41,242 nt of DNA from Nitrospirota bacterium (GTDB taxonomy: Bacteria; Nitrospirota; Nitrospiria; JACQBZ01): assembly GCA_016200255.1 (NCBI GenBank), contig JACQFA010000072.1, positions 1 to 41,242 on the forward strand. Reading direction: 5' to 3'. Within the stretch, counting starts at the first letter, position 1, and each line of letters starts with the position of its first letter. Both the position numbers and the translations under genes were made by a program. Shown here in pieces: positions 16,789 to 25,626 of the stretch. The notes beneath the pieces were generated by a model. The model did not search any database. It was not told where the DNA came from and saw only the letters and a list, made by a program, of their open reading frames with translations.

Positions 16789-18173
16789 AAAATATACCGG
16801 CTGAGGTCCTCGCTCTTGATGATTTCGCTCAACCGCTCATGAACGTGCTTCGCGTCAATCGTCATTTTCTTCTCGGCTCGATCCGGGGCGTCGAAGGCCA
16901 CATCATCCAAGAGCTTCTCCAGGATCGTGAAAAGACGCCGCGCGCCGATATTCTCGGTCCGCTCGTTGACCAACACCGCAATTGAGGCAATTTCTTCAAT
17001 CGCGTCCGGTTTAAATTCGAGCGTGATGCCCTCCGTCTCCAGCAAAGCGATATACTGTTTGATCAGCGCATTCCTCGGCTCGGTCAGTATGCGGATAAAA
17101 TCGTCCTTGGTCAACGGCCCGAGTTCCACGCGAATGGGAAAACGGCCCTGGAGTTCGGGGATGAGATCTGACGGCTTGGCAACATGAAACGCCCCCGCGG
17201 CGATGAAGAGAATGTGGTCGGTGCGGACCATGCCGTGTTTGGTATTCACGGTCGAGCCCTCCACGATCGGGAGGAGGTCGCGTTGCACGCCTTCGCGGGA
17301 GACATCCGGACCGAACCCCTTTTCACGGCCGGCGATCTTGTCCAACTCATCGATGAAAACGATCCCCGACTGCTCCACCCTCTCGATCGCCTCGCGCAGG
17401 ACCTCGTCCATGTCGATCAGCTTCTGTGCCTCTTCCTGAGTCAGGAGTTTTAACGCCCCCGGCACTTTCACGCGCCGTTTCTTCTTTTTTCCAGGAAACA
17501 GTCCCCCGAACATTTCGCGAAGATTGATTTCCAGATCCTCCATGCCCACATTGGAAATCACCCCGACCGGCATGGATCTTTCCTTGACGTCGATCTCGAT
17601 GAGGCGGTGATCCAGTTTGCCTTCATGAAGCTGAAGGCGCAGCTTTTCTCGGGTCTGTTCATACGAATCGGGCAGATCCGCTCGGACTGCATCGAGACGG
17701 CCCTCGTCGAAAATCCCGGGAGGGGGTTTGGGCGCCGGAGGCGGAAGGAGACTGTCCAGGACCCGTTCCTCGGCCTGCTTGGCCGCGCGGCCCTGAACTT
17801 TCTCGGCATGCCGCATCTTGACCATATTGACCGACAGTTCCGTCAGGTCCCGAATGATCGACTCGACATCACGACCGACATACCCCACTTCCGTAAACTT
17901 GGACGCTTCCACCTTGATGAACGGCGCGTTCACCAGTTTGGCCAGCCGGCGGGAGATCTCTGTTTTTCCCACCCCCGTCGGACCGATCATAATGATGTTC
18001 TTCGGCAACACTTCTTCCCGCAGTTCCGGAGAAAGCTGCTGCCGCCGCCACCGGTTCCGTAGAGCGATCGCCACCATTCGCTTGGCCTGGCCCTGGCCGA
18101 TGATGTACCGGTCCAGCTCCGTCACGATTTCTCGGGGAGTCAAGGCCTTCATGGAATCTTCCGACGCCGTCAT
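16785..18173 (-). CDS. hslU: HslU, ATPase subunit of the HslUV protease
   Basis: AAA+ unfoldase that feeds substrates to HslV. The 462 residues include Walker A GPTGVGKT (residues 64-71), the pore motif GYVGRDV, the I-domain (about 110-240) and Walker [12 protein letters not shown]. The C-terminal tail DLSRYIL docks into HslV to activate it. The ATG at 18173 follows an AGGAG site formed partly by the hslV stop codon; an ATG at 18152 is a possible alternative. The gap to hslV is 7 bases, and the hydrolase gene overlaps at the end. All key motifs are intact. Confidence 0.97.
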
Positions 18174-18180
18174 CCGGCTC

Positions 18181-18717
18181 CTATAATTCGTCCAAAACGA
18201 TTTCCTGATTGGTGTAGATATCGATCCCGCCGGCGATCTTCATCGCCCGCTCGGCAATGTCCCTCGCCGTCAAATCCGGCCGGTCGATCATCGCGCGGGC
18301 CGCCGCCAGGGCGTACGGGCCCCCGGACCCGATCGCCAGAATGCCGTCCTCCGGCTCGATCACGTCGCCCGTCCCGGAGATCAACAAGGAATGCTCCTCA
18401 TCGGCCACGATCATGAGGGCCTCGAGCCGTCTTAAGATCCGGTCGGTCCGCCAGTCCTTGGCCAACTCCACCGCGGAACGCGTGAGATTGCCGCGGTATT
18501 CGGCCAGCTTGGCTTCGAATTTTTCGAACAAGGTCATGGCATCGGCCGTCGCTCCGGCAAACCCGGAAAGAATCTGATCATTGTACATCTTCCGAATCTT
18601 GCGGGCGTTGTGTTTCATCACGGTCGTACCCATCGTGACCTGGCCGTCGGCCGCGATCGCGACCTTGACTTTGTGACGGACACAGAGAATGGTGGTGCTG
18701 CGGATCGTCCGGATCAT
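18181..18717 (-). CDS. hslV: HslV, peptidase subunit of the HslUV protease
   Basis: Proteasome-related N-terminal-threonine peptidase forming the core of HslUV. The 178 residues match the family along their length: [96 protein letters not shown]. The catalytic Thr is in TTILCVRHK. Seven residues (MIRTIRS) precede it rather than Met alone, so a short propeptide must be removed for activity. The ATG has a GGAAG site about 6 bases upstream. xerC ends 14 bases before it. Confidence 0.97.
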   Translation of the reverse strand: MIRTIRSTTILCVRHKVKVAIAADGQVTMGTTVMKHNARKIRKMYNDQILSGFAGATADAMTLFEKFEAKLAEYRGNLTRSAVELAKDWRTDRILRRLEALMIVADEEHSLLISGTGDVIEPEDGILAIGSGGPYALAAARAMIDRPDLTARDIAERAMKIAGGIDIYTNQEIVLDEL

Positions 18718-18731
18718 CGTTCTTCCTTTGT

Positions 18732-19712
18732 TTATCCTCTTGCCTTTTTGGCCCGCGGATGCGTCCGGTCGTACACCTCGATCAGCCGGTCCATCGTGAC
18801 ATGCGTATACCGCTGCGTGGTCGAGAGCTGGGCGTGGCCCAGCAATTCCTGAATCGCGCGGAGGTCCGCGCCGCCGTCCAACAGGTGCGTTGCAAAGCTG
18901 TGGCGAAGCGCATGCGGCGTGATGTGCGGGGCCTTGGGAAGGCGCGAAGCGGCGCGAACCACGATCCGAGCCACCGTTCGCGTGGTCAGGCGCTTACCGG
19001 ATCGGTTCAGAAAGAGCGGCCGGCGATCCTCGTGGTATTGCCGAAAGGGAACCGCCGCCAGATAGGCCTCGATCGCGGCCAACGCCTTTGACCCGATCGG
19101 AACAATCCGCTCCTTTCGGCCCTTACCCTGGACCCGAATCTGCCCCTCATTTGGATTTAAGTCATGGACGTCCAGCATCACCAACTCGCTCAGCCGGATG
19201 CCGGTTGAATAGAAGGTCTCGAGAATCGCCCGGTTCCGCAGGTCGGCCGTCTCCTCGCCGGGCGAGGCCTCCATCAAGGCCAGGGCGTCATCCACCGTGA
19301 GGAAGGTTGGAAGGCGATGTTCCTGTTTCGGCGTGGCCACCAGTCGGGCCGGATTGTTCTTGACCCGCCCCTCCCGCTGGAGATACTTAAAAAAGGTCCG
19401 GAGCACGGCCAGCTTCCGTGCGATCGAAGATTTCCGGATGCCGTTCTGTTGCAAATGCGCCAGGTAAGCCCGGATCTTCAGCGGGTCGACTTCGGGCCAA
19501 TCGGGTTCCTTGCCGGGCCCTGGCGCCTGTTCCCGGGGCGGTTCGTCGGCCGATTTTCTCGATGATCGATGACGCGATTCGTCCGCCGCGACGGGCGGCA
19601 GTAAAAACCGCTCGAACTGTTCCAGATCGGATCGATAGTTTCGGACGGTATGCGCCGAACTCCCTCGCTCGACCTGAAGGTACTCTATAAAAGATCGTTT
19701 TGGCGAGACCAC
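18732..19712 (-). CDS. xerC: tyrosine recombinase XerC
   Basis: Resolves chromosome dimers at dif together with a partner recombinase. All catalytic residues are present: Arg173 (TGIRLSEL), Lys197 (GKGRKER), His267/Arg270 (HALRHSF), His293 (LGHAQLS), Tyr302 (QRYTH). The N-terminal SAM-like domain contains an extra stretch of about 35 residues (roughly 40-75; charged, Ser/Pro-rich) between its first helices, making the protein 326 rather than about 300 residues. The start is GTG at 19712, overlapping trmFO by 28 bases. Its place after trmFO and before hslV repeats the order known from Bacillus subtilis (topA-trmFO-xerC-hslV-hslU), which supports XerC rather than an integrase. Confidence 0.95.
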   Translation of the reverse strand: MVSPKRSFIEYLQVERGSSAHTVRNYRSDLEQFERFLLPPVAADESRHRSSRKSADEPPREQAPGPGKEPDWPEVDPLKIRAYLAHLQQNGIRKSSIARKLAVLRTFFKYLQREGRVKNNPARLVATPKQEHRLPTFLTVDDALALMEASPGEETADLRNRAILETFYSTGIRLSELVMLDVHDLNPNEGQIRVQGKGRKERIVPIGSKALAAIEAYLAAVPFRQYHEDRRPLFLNRSGKRLTTRTVARIVVRAASRLPKAPHITPHALRHSFATHLLDGGADLRAIQELLGHAQLSTTQRYTHVTMDRLIEVYDRTHPRAKKARG

Positions 19713-21004
19713 CGGTTTAAATCCTCGATCGCGCGATGCCCGATCGCTTTCCGCCTGATCTGTTTGTCCCGGATCGTTTCCGGGATCGGCGGGAAGAGAC
19801 CGAAATTGATATTCATCGGTTGGAAATGCCGCGGACTGCTCCGCGTGAGGTATGCCAGCAGGCTTCCGTGGGCCGTGGTATCCGGCGGGGAAACCGGCTC
19901 CAATCCTTTCAACAACCGCGCCCCATTGATCCCGGCGATCAATCCCATTGCGGCCGATTCGACATATCCCTCGACCCCCACCAGCTGGCCCGCCAGCAAG
20001 ACGGTGGGCTTTCTCCGAATCTGCAACGTCTCCTTCAATACAAACGGCGCATTGATAAAGGTGTTCCGGTGAAGACTGCCGTAACGAAGAAACTCGGCCT
20101 GGGCCAAGCCCGGGATCATACGAAATACCCGGCGTTGCTCCGGCCAGGTCATCTTGGTCTGAAAACCGACGATGTTATAGCAGGAGCCAAACGCATCCTC
20201 CTGGCGGAGCTGCACCACCGCATAGGGCCGTTTCCCCGTGCGCGGATCCAGCAGTCCGACCGGCTTCATGGGTCCGAACACCAAGGTCTCGCGGCCGCGC
20301 TCGGCCATCACCTCGATCGGGACGCAGCCTTCAAAATACGGGATCTTCTCAAAGGGCTTGGGAATTACTTTCTCGGCCGAAAGGAGTGCTTCGTAAAAAT
20401 GATCATATTCCGGGCGCGACATGGGACAATTGATATAATCGGCGCCGCCCTTGTCATACCGCGATGCGCGAAAAACCTTGTCCATCTCGATGCTCTCGCC
20501 GTCCATGATCGGCGCGATCGAGTCGTAAAAATAGAGGTGATCGGCGCGGGTCAGGTATCGAAGCGATTCGGCCAGCTTGTCGGATGTCAGCGGTCCGGTG
20601 GCGATCAAGCACACACCCTCCGATGGCACATCAGGAATTTCCTCCCGGACGACCTGGATGTTCGGATGGTTCTCGATCTCCTTGGTGATGCGCCGGGAGA
20701 ATTCCTCGCGTTCCACGGCCAGGGCCGACCCGGCCGGCACGGTCGTTCCGTCCGCCGAGCGGATCACGAGCGAGCCGAGCAGCCGCATCTCTTCCTTTAA
20801 TATCCCGGAGGCATTTAACGGATCGTTCGATCCAAGTGAGTTGCTGCAGACCAGCTCGGCCAGGCCGTCCGTCTTGTGGGCCGGCGTCTGGAGCTGAGGC
20901 CGCATCTCGTACAGCCGCACCTTGACGCCGCGCTGGGCCGCCTGCCAGGCCGCTTCGGATCCGGCCAATCCGCCCCCGATGATCGTAAATTCCGACTGTG
21001 CCAT
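19685..21004 (-). CDS. trmFO: TrmFO, folate/FAD-dependent tRNA (uracil54-C5)-methyltransferase
   Basis: Forms ribothymidine at position 54 of tRNAs using methylenetetrahydrofolate and FADH2. The N-terminus has the FAD dinucleotide motif IIGGGLAGSEAAWQ, then RLYEMRP, AELVCSNSLGSNDPLNASGILKEEM, YDSIAPI, DYINCPMSRPEY and CVPIEVMAERGRETL. The C-terminal part has GQLVGVEGYVESAAMGLIAGINGARLL. I chose ATG 21004 because GGAG lies 9 bases before it; ATG 21010 is only 3 bases away. The frame stays open upstream to 21556, but that part is antisense to topA and not protein-like. Length (439) is normal. Confidence 0.96.
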   Translation of the reverse strand: MAQSEFTIIGGGLAGSEAAWQAAQRGVKVRLYEMRPQLQTPAHKTDGLAELVCSNSLGSNDPLNASGILKEEMRLLGSLVIRSADGTTVPAGSALAVEREEFSRRITKEIENHPNIQVVREEIPDVPSEGVCLIATGPLTSDKLAESLRYLTRADHLYFYDSIAPIMDGESIEMDKVFRASRYDKGGADYINCPMSRPEYDHFYEALLSAEKVIPKPFEKIPYFEGCVPIEVMAERGRETLVFGPMKPVGLLDPRTGKRPYAVVQLRQEDAFGSCYNIVGFQTKMTWPEQRRVFRMIPGLAQAEFLRYGSLHRNTFINAPFVLKETLQIRRKPTVLLAGQLVGVEGYVESAAMGLIAGINGARLLKGLEPVSPPDTTAHGSLLAYLTRSSPRHFQPMNINFGLFPPIPETIRDKQIRRKAIGHRAIEDLNRWSRQNDLL

Positions 21005-21027
21005 TAACATGTTCTCCAAGGGGTAGT

Positions 21028-21056
21028 ATTGTAAAAGAATCTCGGATGAAATACAA
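21028..21056 (-). promoter_or_regulatory. possible internal promoter before trmFO
   Basis: Minus strand TTGTAT (21056-21051), 17 bases, TACAAT (21033-21028). The -10 box is a good match and the -35 box a weak one. It could uncouple trmFO-xerC-hslVU expression from topA. Confidence 0.4.
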
Positions 21057-21113
21057 GGGAGCGGGCGGTAGGTGCGGAGGCGGCTTCTCTCAATCAGAAG
21101 AGGGGTTGGGGGA

Positions 21114-23618
21114 CTAGCTTTGCGTTGTCTGACCGACGGCCGATTCCATGGGGGCTTTTTCCCCTTGCTCGTAGCCGCAGTCTTTATTGAGGCAGACGAT
21201 CTTCGGGCCGGTGCGTTTGTCGAACTTCTCGACCAGGAAGGGGGCTTTGCATTCGGGACAGGGCGTGGGGATCGGACGATTCCAGAGCGCGTAGGTGCAT
21301 TTCGGATAATTGCCGCAGGCGAAAAAGGTCTTGCCGCGCCGAGTTCGCTTCTCGACCAGATCGCCGCCGCAACCGGGCTGGGTACATTTGACGCCGGTCC
21401 CGATCGCCTTGGTAAAGTCGCATTTGGGATAAGTAGAACAAGCCAGGAAGCGTCCAAAACGTCCGCGCTTGACCACCAACGGATTGGCGCATTTGGGACA
21501 GATTTCTTTGCTCTCTTCCACGTTGTCCACCACGCGGACCATCCCGTTCTCTTCAACGAACTCTTTCGTGTTCTTGCAATCCGGATAACCGGGACAGGCC
21601 AGGAAGCGTCCGTGCCGCCCCCATTTGATCACCATGTTGCGGCCGCACTTCTCGCAGACGATCTCGGTCGGGATCTCCTCGCGTTTCACGTCGCGCATCT
21701 CTTTCTGCGCTTTGGCCAGTCGTTTCGCAAACGGCTCGTAGAACTCACGAACCGTCTCAACCCAGGGTTTTTCCCCGTCCTCGATCTCGTCCAGCTCCGT
21801 CTCCATCTTGGCCGTGAACTGGACATTCAAGACATCTGGAAAATGCTGAACCAGCAACCCGTTTACGACCACGCCCAACTCGGTCGGCTTGAGCCGGCCC
21901 TCTTCTTTTTCAACATATTTCCTGTCCACGATCGTGGACAGGATCGTATGATAGGTACTGGGCCGGCCGATTCCTTTTTCCTCGAGGTCCTTGATCAAAA
22001 GTGCTTCGGTATATCGGGGCGGCGGCTGGGTAAAATGCTGCTTGGGATCGAGCTCCAAAAGCTTCAACCGTTCGCCGACCGAAAGGGATGGAAGCGTCCG
22101 TTCTTCATCGTCGTCCGACTCGTCCGTTTTCGAGGCTTCGGCCGCGGTCTTTTTGTCGGCGTGCTTTTCTTCTTGCGATTCGGTGTAGAGCACCGTGAAA
22201 CCCGGAAATTTCACCACCTGTCCGTTGGCGCGGAAAAGCGCGTCGCCGGCCTCGATATCCACGCGGGTCATCTCCAGTCGTGCCGGGTTCATCTGGCTTG
22301 CGACAAACCGATCCCAGATCAACTTGTACAGTTGGTAGTGGTCCTTCGTGAGATGGGCTTTCAGCGACTCCGGTGTTCGGCGGGCAGAGGTGGGCCGGAT
22401 CGCCTCGTGCGCATCCTGTGCGCCTTTTTTCGTTTTGTAGACATGGGCCTGCGCCGGCAGATAATCAGGGCCATACTGACTCTGGACAAAACCGCGGGCC
22501 TCGTCCAGGGCCTCCTGGGCCACGCGCGTGGAATCGGTCCTCATATACGTGATCAACCCCACCGGGCCCTCCGGCCCGATCTCGATCCCTTCGTAGAGCT
22601 GCTGGGCCAGCATCATCGTCCGCTTGGGAGAGTAGCGGAGTTTTCGGGCCGCGTCCTGCTGAAGACGGCTGGTGATAAACGGCGGAAGCGGATTGCGCAG
22701 CCGGTCCTTCTTCTCGATCTGTTTGACGATAAACGGACGAGTCTTGATCCGCTCCACCAGGGATTGCGACTGCTCACCGGTCGAGAGTTCCGCCTCATGG
22801 CCCTGGACCTGAACCAGGCGGGCCTCAAAGGGCGGCGGGTTGCGGCCTTCCAGCTTCGCCGTGACCGACCAGTATTCCTCCGATACAAATGCCTCCCGCT
22901 CCTTCTCGCGCTCACAGACCAGGCGAACCGCAACCGACTGGACCCGGCCGGCCGATAATCCCCGCCGGACCTTTTCCCAGAGCAGGGGACTGATCTTATA
23001 TCCGACGATGCGGTCCAGGATCCGCCGGGCCTGCTGGGCATCCACCTTATTCTGATCCACTTTTTGGGGATGCTCCAATCCCCGTCGGATCGCCGGCTCG
23101 GTTATCTCGTTGAACATCACCCGGAAAACCTTGTCCGAATCGCCGTTCAGTTCTTCGGCGATATGCCATGCGATCGCTTCGCCTTCGCGATCCGGATCGG
23201 GGGCTAGATAGATCCGGTCGGCCGTCTTGGCCGCTTTCTTGATCTCATCCAAAACCTTTTTCTTGTCCTTGTTGATGACGGTATACTGGGGCCGAAAGTC
23301 ATTCTCTACATCGATCCCAAATTTGCTTTTGGGAAGGTCCTTCAGATGACCGACCGAGGCCATCACCGAATATTGTTTGCCCAAATACTTGTTGATGGTC
23401 TTGGCCTTGGAGGGCGACTCGACGATGATGAGCGATTTTCCCTTCAGGGTGGATCGCCGCGGTCGGGCCGATTCGTTCACGGTTTCCCGATGATCCGCCG
23501 GAGCCACGATCGGAGCACGGCGCGGCGGGTTTTTATGAGACCCCTTCGACTTGGGTTTTGCCGAGGATTCCATCGCTGGACGCAAGTTGGATTTTTTCTG
23601 GGCCTTCTTTGCCATCAT
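21114..23618 (-). CDS. topA: DNA topoisomerase I
   Basis: Relaxes negative supercoils through a 5'-phosphotyrosine intermediate. The 834 residues comprise a basic, low-complexity N-terminal extension (residues 1-58), a Toprim domain (about 60-170, with the acidic motif DPDREGEAIA at 141-150), the catalytic core with Tyr358 in GLITYMRTDS, and four C-terminal four-cysteine zinc ribbons (starting CEKCGRN, CPKCANP, CTQPGCGG and CPECKAP). Each ribbon keeps its four cysteines. The ATG at 23618 directly follows the dprA stop, with a second ATG next to it. The basic extension is not part of the usual enzyme and may add DNA affinity. Confidence 0.97.
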   Translation of the reverse strand: MMAKKAQKKSNLRPAMESSAKPKSKGSHKNPPRRAPIVAPADHRETVNESARPRRSTLKGKSLIIVESPSKAKTINKYLGKQYSVMASVGHLKDLPKSKFGIDVENDFRPQYTVINKDKKKVLDEIKKAAKTADRIYLAPDPDREGEAIAWHIAEELNGDSDKVFRVMFNEITEPAIRRGLEHPQKVDQNKVDAQQARRILDRIVGYKISPLLWEKVRRGLSAGRVQSVAVRLVCEREKEREAFVSEEYWSVTAKLEGRNPPPFEARLVQVQGHEAELSTGEQSQSLVERIKTRPFIVKQIEKKDRLRNPLPPFITSRLQQDAARKLRYSPKRTMMLAQQLYEGIEIGPEGPVGLITYMRTDSTRVAQEALDEARGFVQSQYGPDYLPAQAHVYKTKKGAQDAHEAIRPTSARRTPESLKAHLTKDHYQLYKLIWDRFVASQMNPARLEMTRVDIEAGDALFRANGQVVKFPGFTVLYTESQEEKHADKKTAAEASKTDESDDDEERTLPSLSVGERLKLLELDPKQHFTQPPPRYTEALLIKDLEEKGIGRPSTYHTILSTIVDRKYVEKEEGRLKPTELGVVVNGLLVQHFPDVLNVQFTAKMETELDEIEDGEKPWVETVREFYEPFAKRLAKAQKEMRDVKREEIPTEIVCEKCGRNMVIKWGRHGRFLACPGYPDCKNTKEFVEENGMVRVVDNVEESKEICPKCANPLVVKRGRFGRFLACSTYPKCDFTKAIGTGVKCTQPGCGGDLVEKRTRRGKTFFACGNYPKCTYALWNRPIPTPCPECKAPFLVEKFDKRTGPKIVCLNKDCGYEQGEKAPMESAVGQTTQS

Positions 23619-24740
23619 CTACTCGATTCGAATGAACAAGTTTCCTGCAAGCTGACGGACCGCCCCTTTTAATTCCAGTTGAAGCAGGACGCCGGCCGTT
23701 TTCGCCGGAGGCAACCGCAATGACGTCGTCAATTCATCAATATGCCGCGGCTCGGCCGACAGGTATTCATACACGGCCTGTTCATCGGGTAAAAGCACCG
23801 GCCGACGCAGTTTGCCGGCCTGATCCCGCGCCGGAGTTTCATCGGCCGGGGCCTCCAACTGCGGAAGGAGTTCGTCCAGGATATCCTCGACGCCCTCCAC
23901 CAGCTTGGCCCCCTCTTTAATCAGAGCGTGCGTTCCGCGACTGGTCTTCGTCCCGATCGGGCCCGGCACGGCGAAAACCTCCCGGCCCTGCTCCAGCGCC
24001 AACCGCGCAGTGATCAGTGATCCGCTGTTCTCGGCCGCCTCCACCACCACGACCCCCAGGCTCAGGCCGCTGATCACCCGATTCCGCTTCGGGAAATTCA
24101 CGGGGTCCGGCGGAGACCCAAGCGGATAGTCGGACAGAACGGCTCCGTGACGGCTGATCGCCTCCCTCAGTTCATCGTGCTCCCGCGGATAGACGATGTC
24201 CAGACCGCAGCCGAGAACCGCGATCGTTCGCCCCGGAACCTCGATCGCCGCCTGGTGTGCCCATCCATCAATCCCGCGGGCCATTCCGCTCACGATCGTG
24301 AAACCCCGCACGGCCAACTCTCGGCTCAACTGTTCCGTGACGGCACGCCCATATCCGCTGGCCCGGCGCGCGCCCACAATGGCCACGGCGCGGCCGTCTT
24401 CCGGCCGCAGATCGCCCTGCAAATAAAGATACGGCGGCGGATCGGGGATCATCCTCAGCAGGATGGGATACCGCGGATCGGTCAGGCCGATCAGGTCATA
24501 TTCCAACTCATCGACGTGATCCAGTTCCCGCGCGATGGCGGTGTCGTCCGGCCGATAGGATCGGAGCGAATCCGCGAGCTTGAAACCGATGCCCTCGACC
24601 GTTGCCCATTTGGAAGGATCGGCTCGCAGCGCTGCCATCGGCGATCCGAACCGCTCGATCACCCGCTTACAGAGAACGCCTCCCAATCCGGGCACGGCCT
24701 TCAACGCCAGCCATGCGTATCGTTCATCACGATTCAGCAT
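23619..24740 (-). CDS. dprA: DNA-processing protein DprA
   Basis: Binds incoming single-stranded DNA and loads RecA during natural transformation. The N-terminus has a helix-hairpin-helix-like region (LKAVPGLGGVLCKRVIERFGS), then the Rossmann-type DprA domain (AIVGARRASGYG, IVSGMARGIDGWAHQAA, VLGCGLDIVYPREH, NFPKRNRVISGLS, VVVVEAAENSGSLITARLA, FAVPGPIGTKTSRGTH). A C-terminal winged-helix domain (about 310-373) completes the long form. It heads the dprA-topA-trmFO-xerC-hslVU gene string behind a good promoter. Competence itself is not shown, since dprA is kept in many non-transformable bacteria. Confidence 0.96.
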   Translation of the reverse strand: MLNRDERYAWLALKAVPGLGGVLCKRVIERFGSPMAALRADPSKWATVEGIGFKLADSLRSYRPDDTAIARELDHVDELEYDLIGLTDPRYPILLRMIPDPPPYLYLQGDLRPEDGRAVAIVGARRASGYGRAVTEQLSRELAVRGFTIVSGMARGIDGWAHQAAIEVPGRTIAVLGCGLDIVYPREHDELREAISRHGAVLSDYPLGSPPDPVNFPKRNRVISGLSLGVVVVEAAENSGSLITARLALEQGREVFAVPGPIGTKTSRGTHALIKEGAKLVEGVEDILDELLPQLEAPADETPARDQAGKLRRPVLLPDEQAVYEYLSAEPRHIDELTTSLRLPPAKTAGVLLQLELKGAVRQLAGNLFIRIE

Positions 24741-24795
24741 CGCCTGTCTTCCGTTGTTATCAATTATACACGATCCCTGCTTGAGGGTTGGTTAC

Positions 24796-24823
24796 ACTAT
24801 ACGAACGGCCGGGCGGCTGTCAA
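24796..24823 (-). promoter_or_regulatory. predicted sigma70-type promoter of the dprA-topA-trmFO-xerC-hslVU string
   Basis: Minus strand TTGACA (24823-24818), 16 bases, TATAGT (24801-24796). It lies in the 215-base gap between the DUF507 gene and dprA, about 56 bases before the dprA ATG. A TATAAT at 24768-24763 has no -35 partner. I see no other feature in this gap. Confidence 0.7.
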
Positions 24824-24955
24824 GCCTTCACCTGTTTGGTTCGCGATTCGGGTAAGGGTTTCCCGCTGATTCACGTTGATGATTGTCTTTTCAAGCGTTC
24901 CTTCACGGGCGTTGTTCGAAAGGGGAATTGGGCGAGGATTACGGCCGAAACGGAA

Positions 24956-25231
24956 TCACCGCTTCCGTTTCTTGCGCTCTTCCGTGAAGAATTTGTGATA
25001 GAGGACGTCCCATTCCGGGCTGCCCTCCGAGAGGGGCCGTGAATAGGAAGCCAGCTTGGCCCGGACCGACTGATCGATCTCTTCTTCCAGTTGAAGTTCA
25101 TGAACGACGACCCGCTTGATCTCGCGGAGCACCTTTTCTTCTTCCATGAGCAAGGCGGCCTTGTGTCCCTTGGCCAAACCCTGCAGGATCAGGTGAGAGA
25201 GATGGCTGATCTTGTCTTCGCTGAGCAACAT
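24956..25231 (-). CDS. DUF507-family protein (second copy)
   Basis: A 91-residue protein of the DUF507 family, function unknown. It begins MLLSEDKISHLSHLILQGL and continues with charged helices (EEEKVLREIKRVVVHELQLEEEIDQSVRAKLASY); the C-terminus (EWDVLYHKFFTEERKKRKR) is strongly basic. The family is mostly helical, short and cytoplasmic. The ATG at 25231 fits the usual N-terminus; a TTG at 25240 closer to an AGGAG site is an alternative. It follows the other copy with a gap of 16 bases or fewer, so both are expressed together. The two copies are clearly divergent, with alignable ends and middle. Confidence 0.85.
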   Translation of the reverse strand: MLLSEDKISHLSHLILQGLAKGHKAALLMEEEKVLREIKRVVVHELQLEEEIDQSVRAKLASYSRPLSEGSPEWDVLYHKFFTEERKKRKR

Positions 25232-25247
25232 ACCGTTCAACGCGCTC

Positions 25248-25529
25248 CTATAAGATCATCCCGCGTTCCTTGGCCAGCTGTTTTTTGATCATCAGGAACA
25301 TCTTCCGTTCATCCACTTGACCCTGATCGATCTGAACCTTGTAGGCTTCGAGGATCTGCCGGACCTCGGCATCGAGACGGTCTTCGATCACCAGTTCATC
25401 CGTGATGATCTGCTCCAGCGACGAGATCAGTTCGGTTTTCGGCGCTTCCGGACGGATGAGACGCTGTTCGGTCAATTGGTCAACAAGAATCTGGGCGAGT
25501 GCGGCGATGCGTTCTTTCTTGAGTCTCAT
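25248..25529 (-). CDS. DUF507-family protein (first copy)
   Basis: A 93-residue DUF507 protein. It starts MRLKKERIAALAQILVDQL, then LEQIITDELVIEDRLDAEVRQILEAY, and ends KMFLMIKKQLAKERGMIL. Both DUF507 proteins share the pattern of an N-terminal helix, a helix with the E-[LE]-x-[IL]-E-[ED]-x-[IL]-D motif and a basic C-terminal helix. Paired DUF507 genes suggest a heteromer, which is inference. It has its own predicted promoter (25539-25567), divergent from the cytochrome gene. Confidence 0.87.
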   Translation of the reverse strand: MRLKKERIAALAQILVDQLTEQRLIRPEAPKTELISSLEQIITDELVIEDRLDAEVRQILEAYKVQIDQGQVDERKMFLMIKKQLAKERGMIL

Positions 25530-25538
25530 CAGAGCGGC

Positions 25539-25567
25539 ACTCTATCAAAATCCCCTCGGGCTGTCAA
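25539..25567 (-). promoter_or_regulatory. predicted sigma70-type promoter of the DUF507 pair
   Basis: Minus strand TTGACA (25567-25562), 17 bases, TAGAGT (25544-25539). The predicted start lies only a few bases before the ATG at 25529, so the leader would be very short. Confidence 0.6.
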
Positions 25568-25580
25568 CGAAAGTCCGCAC

Positions 25581-25606
25581 GGCCGGCGGCTTGACAGGCC
25601 GGCGGC
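25581..25606. repeat. direct repeat GGCCGGCGGC flanking the cytochrome -35 box
   Basis: Two identical 10-base copies at 25581-25590 and 25597-25606 are separated by exactly the six bases of the TTGACA box. Repeats 16 bases apart on either side of a -35 element suggest a regulator binding site, but they may also reflect local GC-rich composition. Confidence 0.55.
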
Positions 25607-25620
25607 CGGGAGACTATACT
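25591..25620 (+). promoter_or_regulatory. predicted sigma70-type promoter of the cytochrome c gene
   Basis: TTGACA (25591-25596), 18 bases, TATACT (25615-25620). The usual spacing places the first transcribed base at or next to the GTG codon at 25627, so the mRNA would have essentially no leader. Confidence 0.68.
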
Positions 25621-25626
25621 CTTTTT

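Noticed and set aside
21011..21556. In-frame extension of trmFO upstream to 21556
   Set aside because: It is antisense to the zinc-ribbon end of topA, has no recognisable protein pattern, and TrmFO normally begins at the GGGLAGSEAAWQ motif just after 21004.
21072..22958. A long plus-strand open frame antisense to topA
   Set aside because: Long antisense frames are expected in GC-rich coding DNA. There is no ribosome site or family motif, and the minus-strand frame is an intact topoisomerase I.
25402..25626. Upstream extension of the cytochrome c frame
   Set aside because: It lies antisense to the DUF507 gene and across both promoters, and it would place the signal peptide in the middle of the protein.
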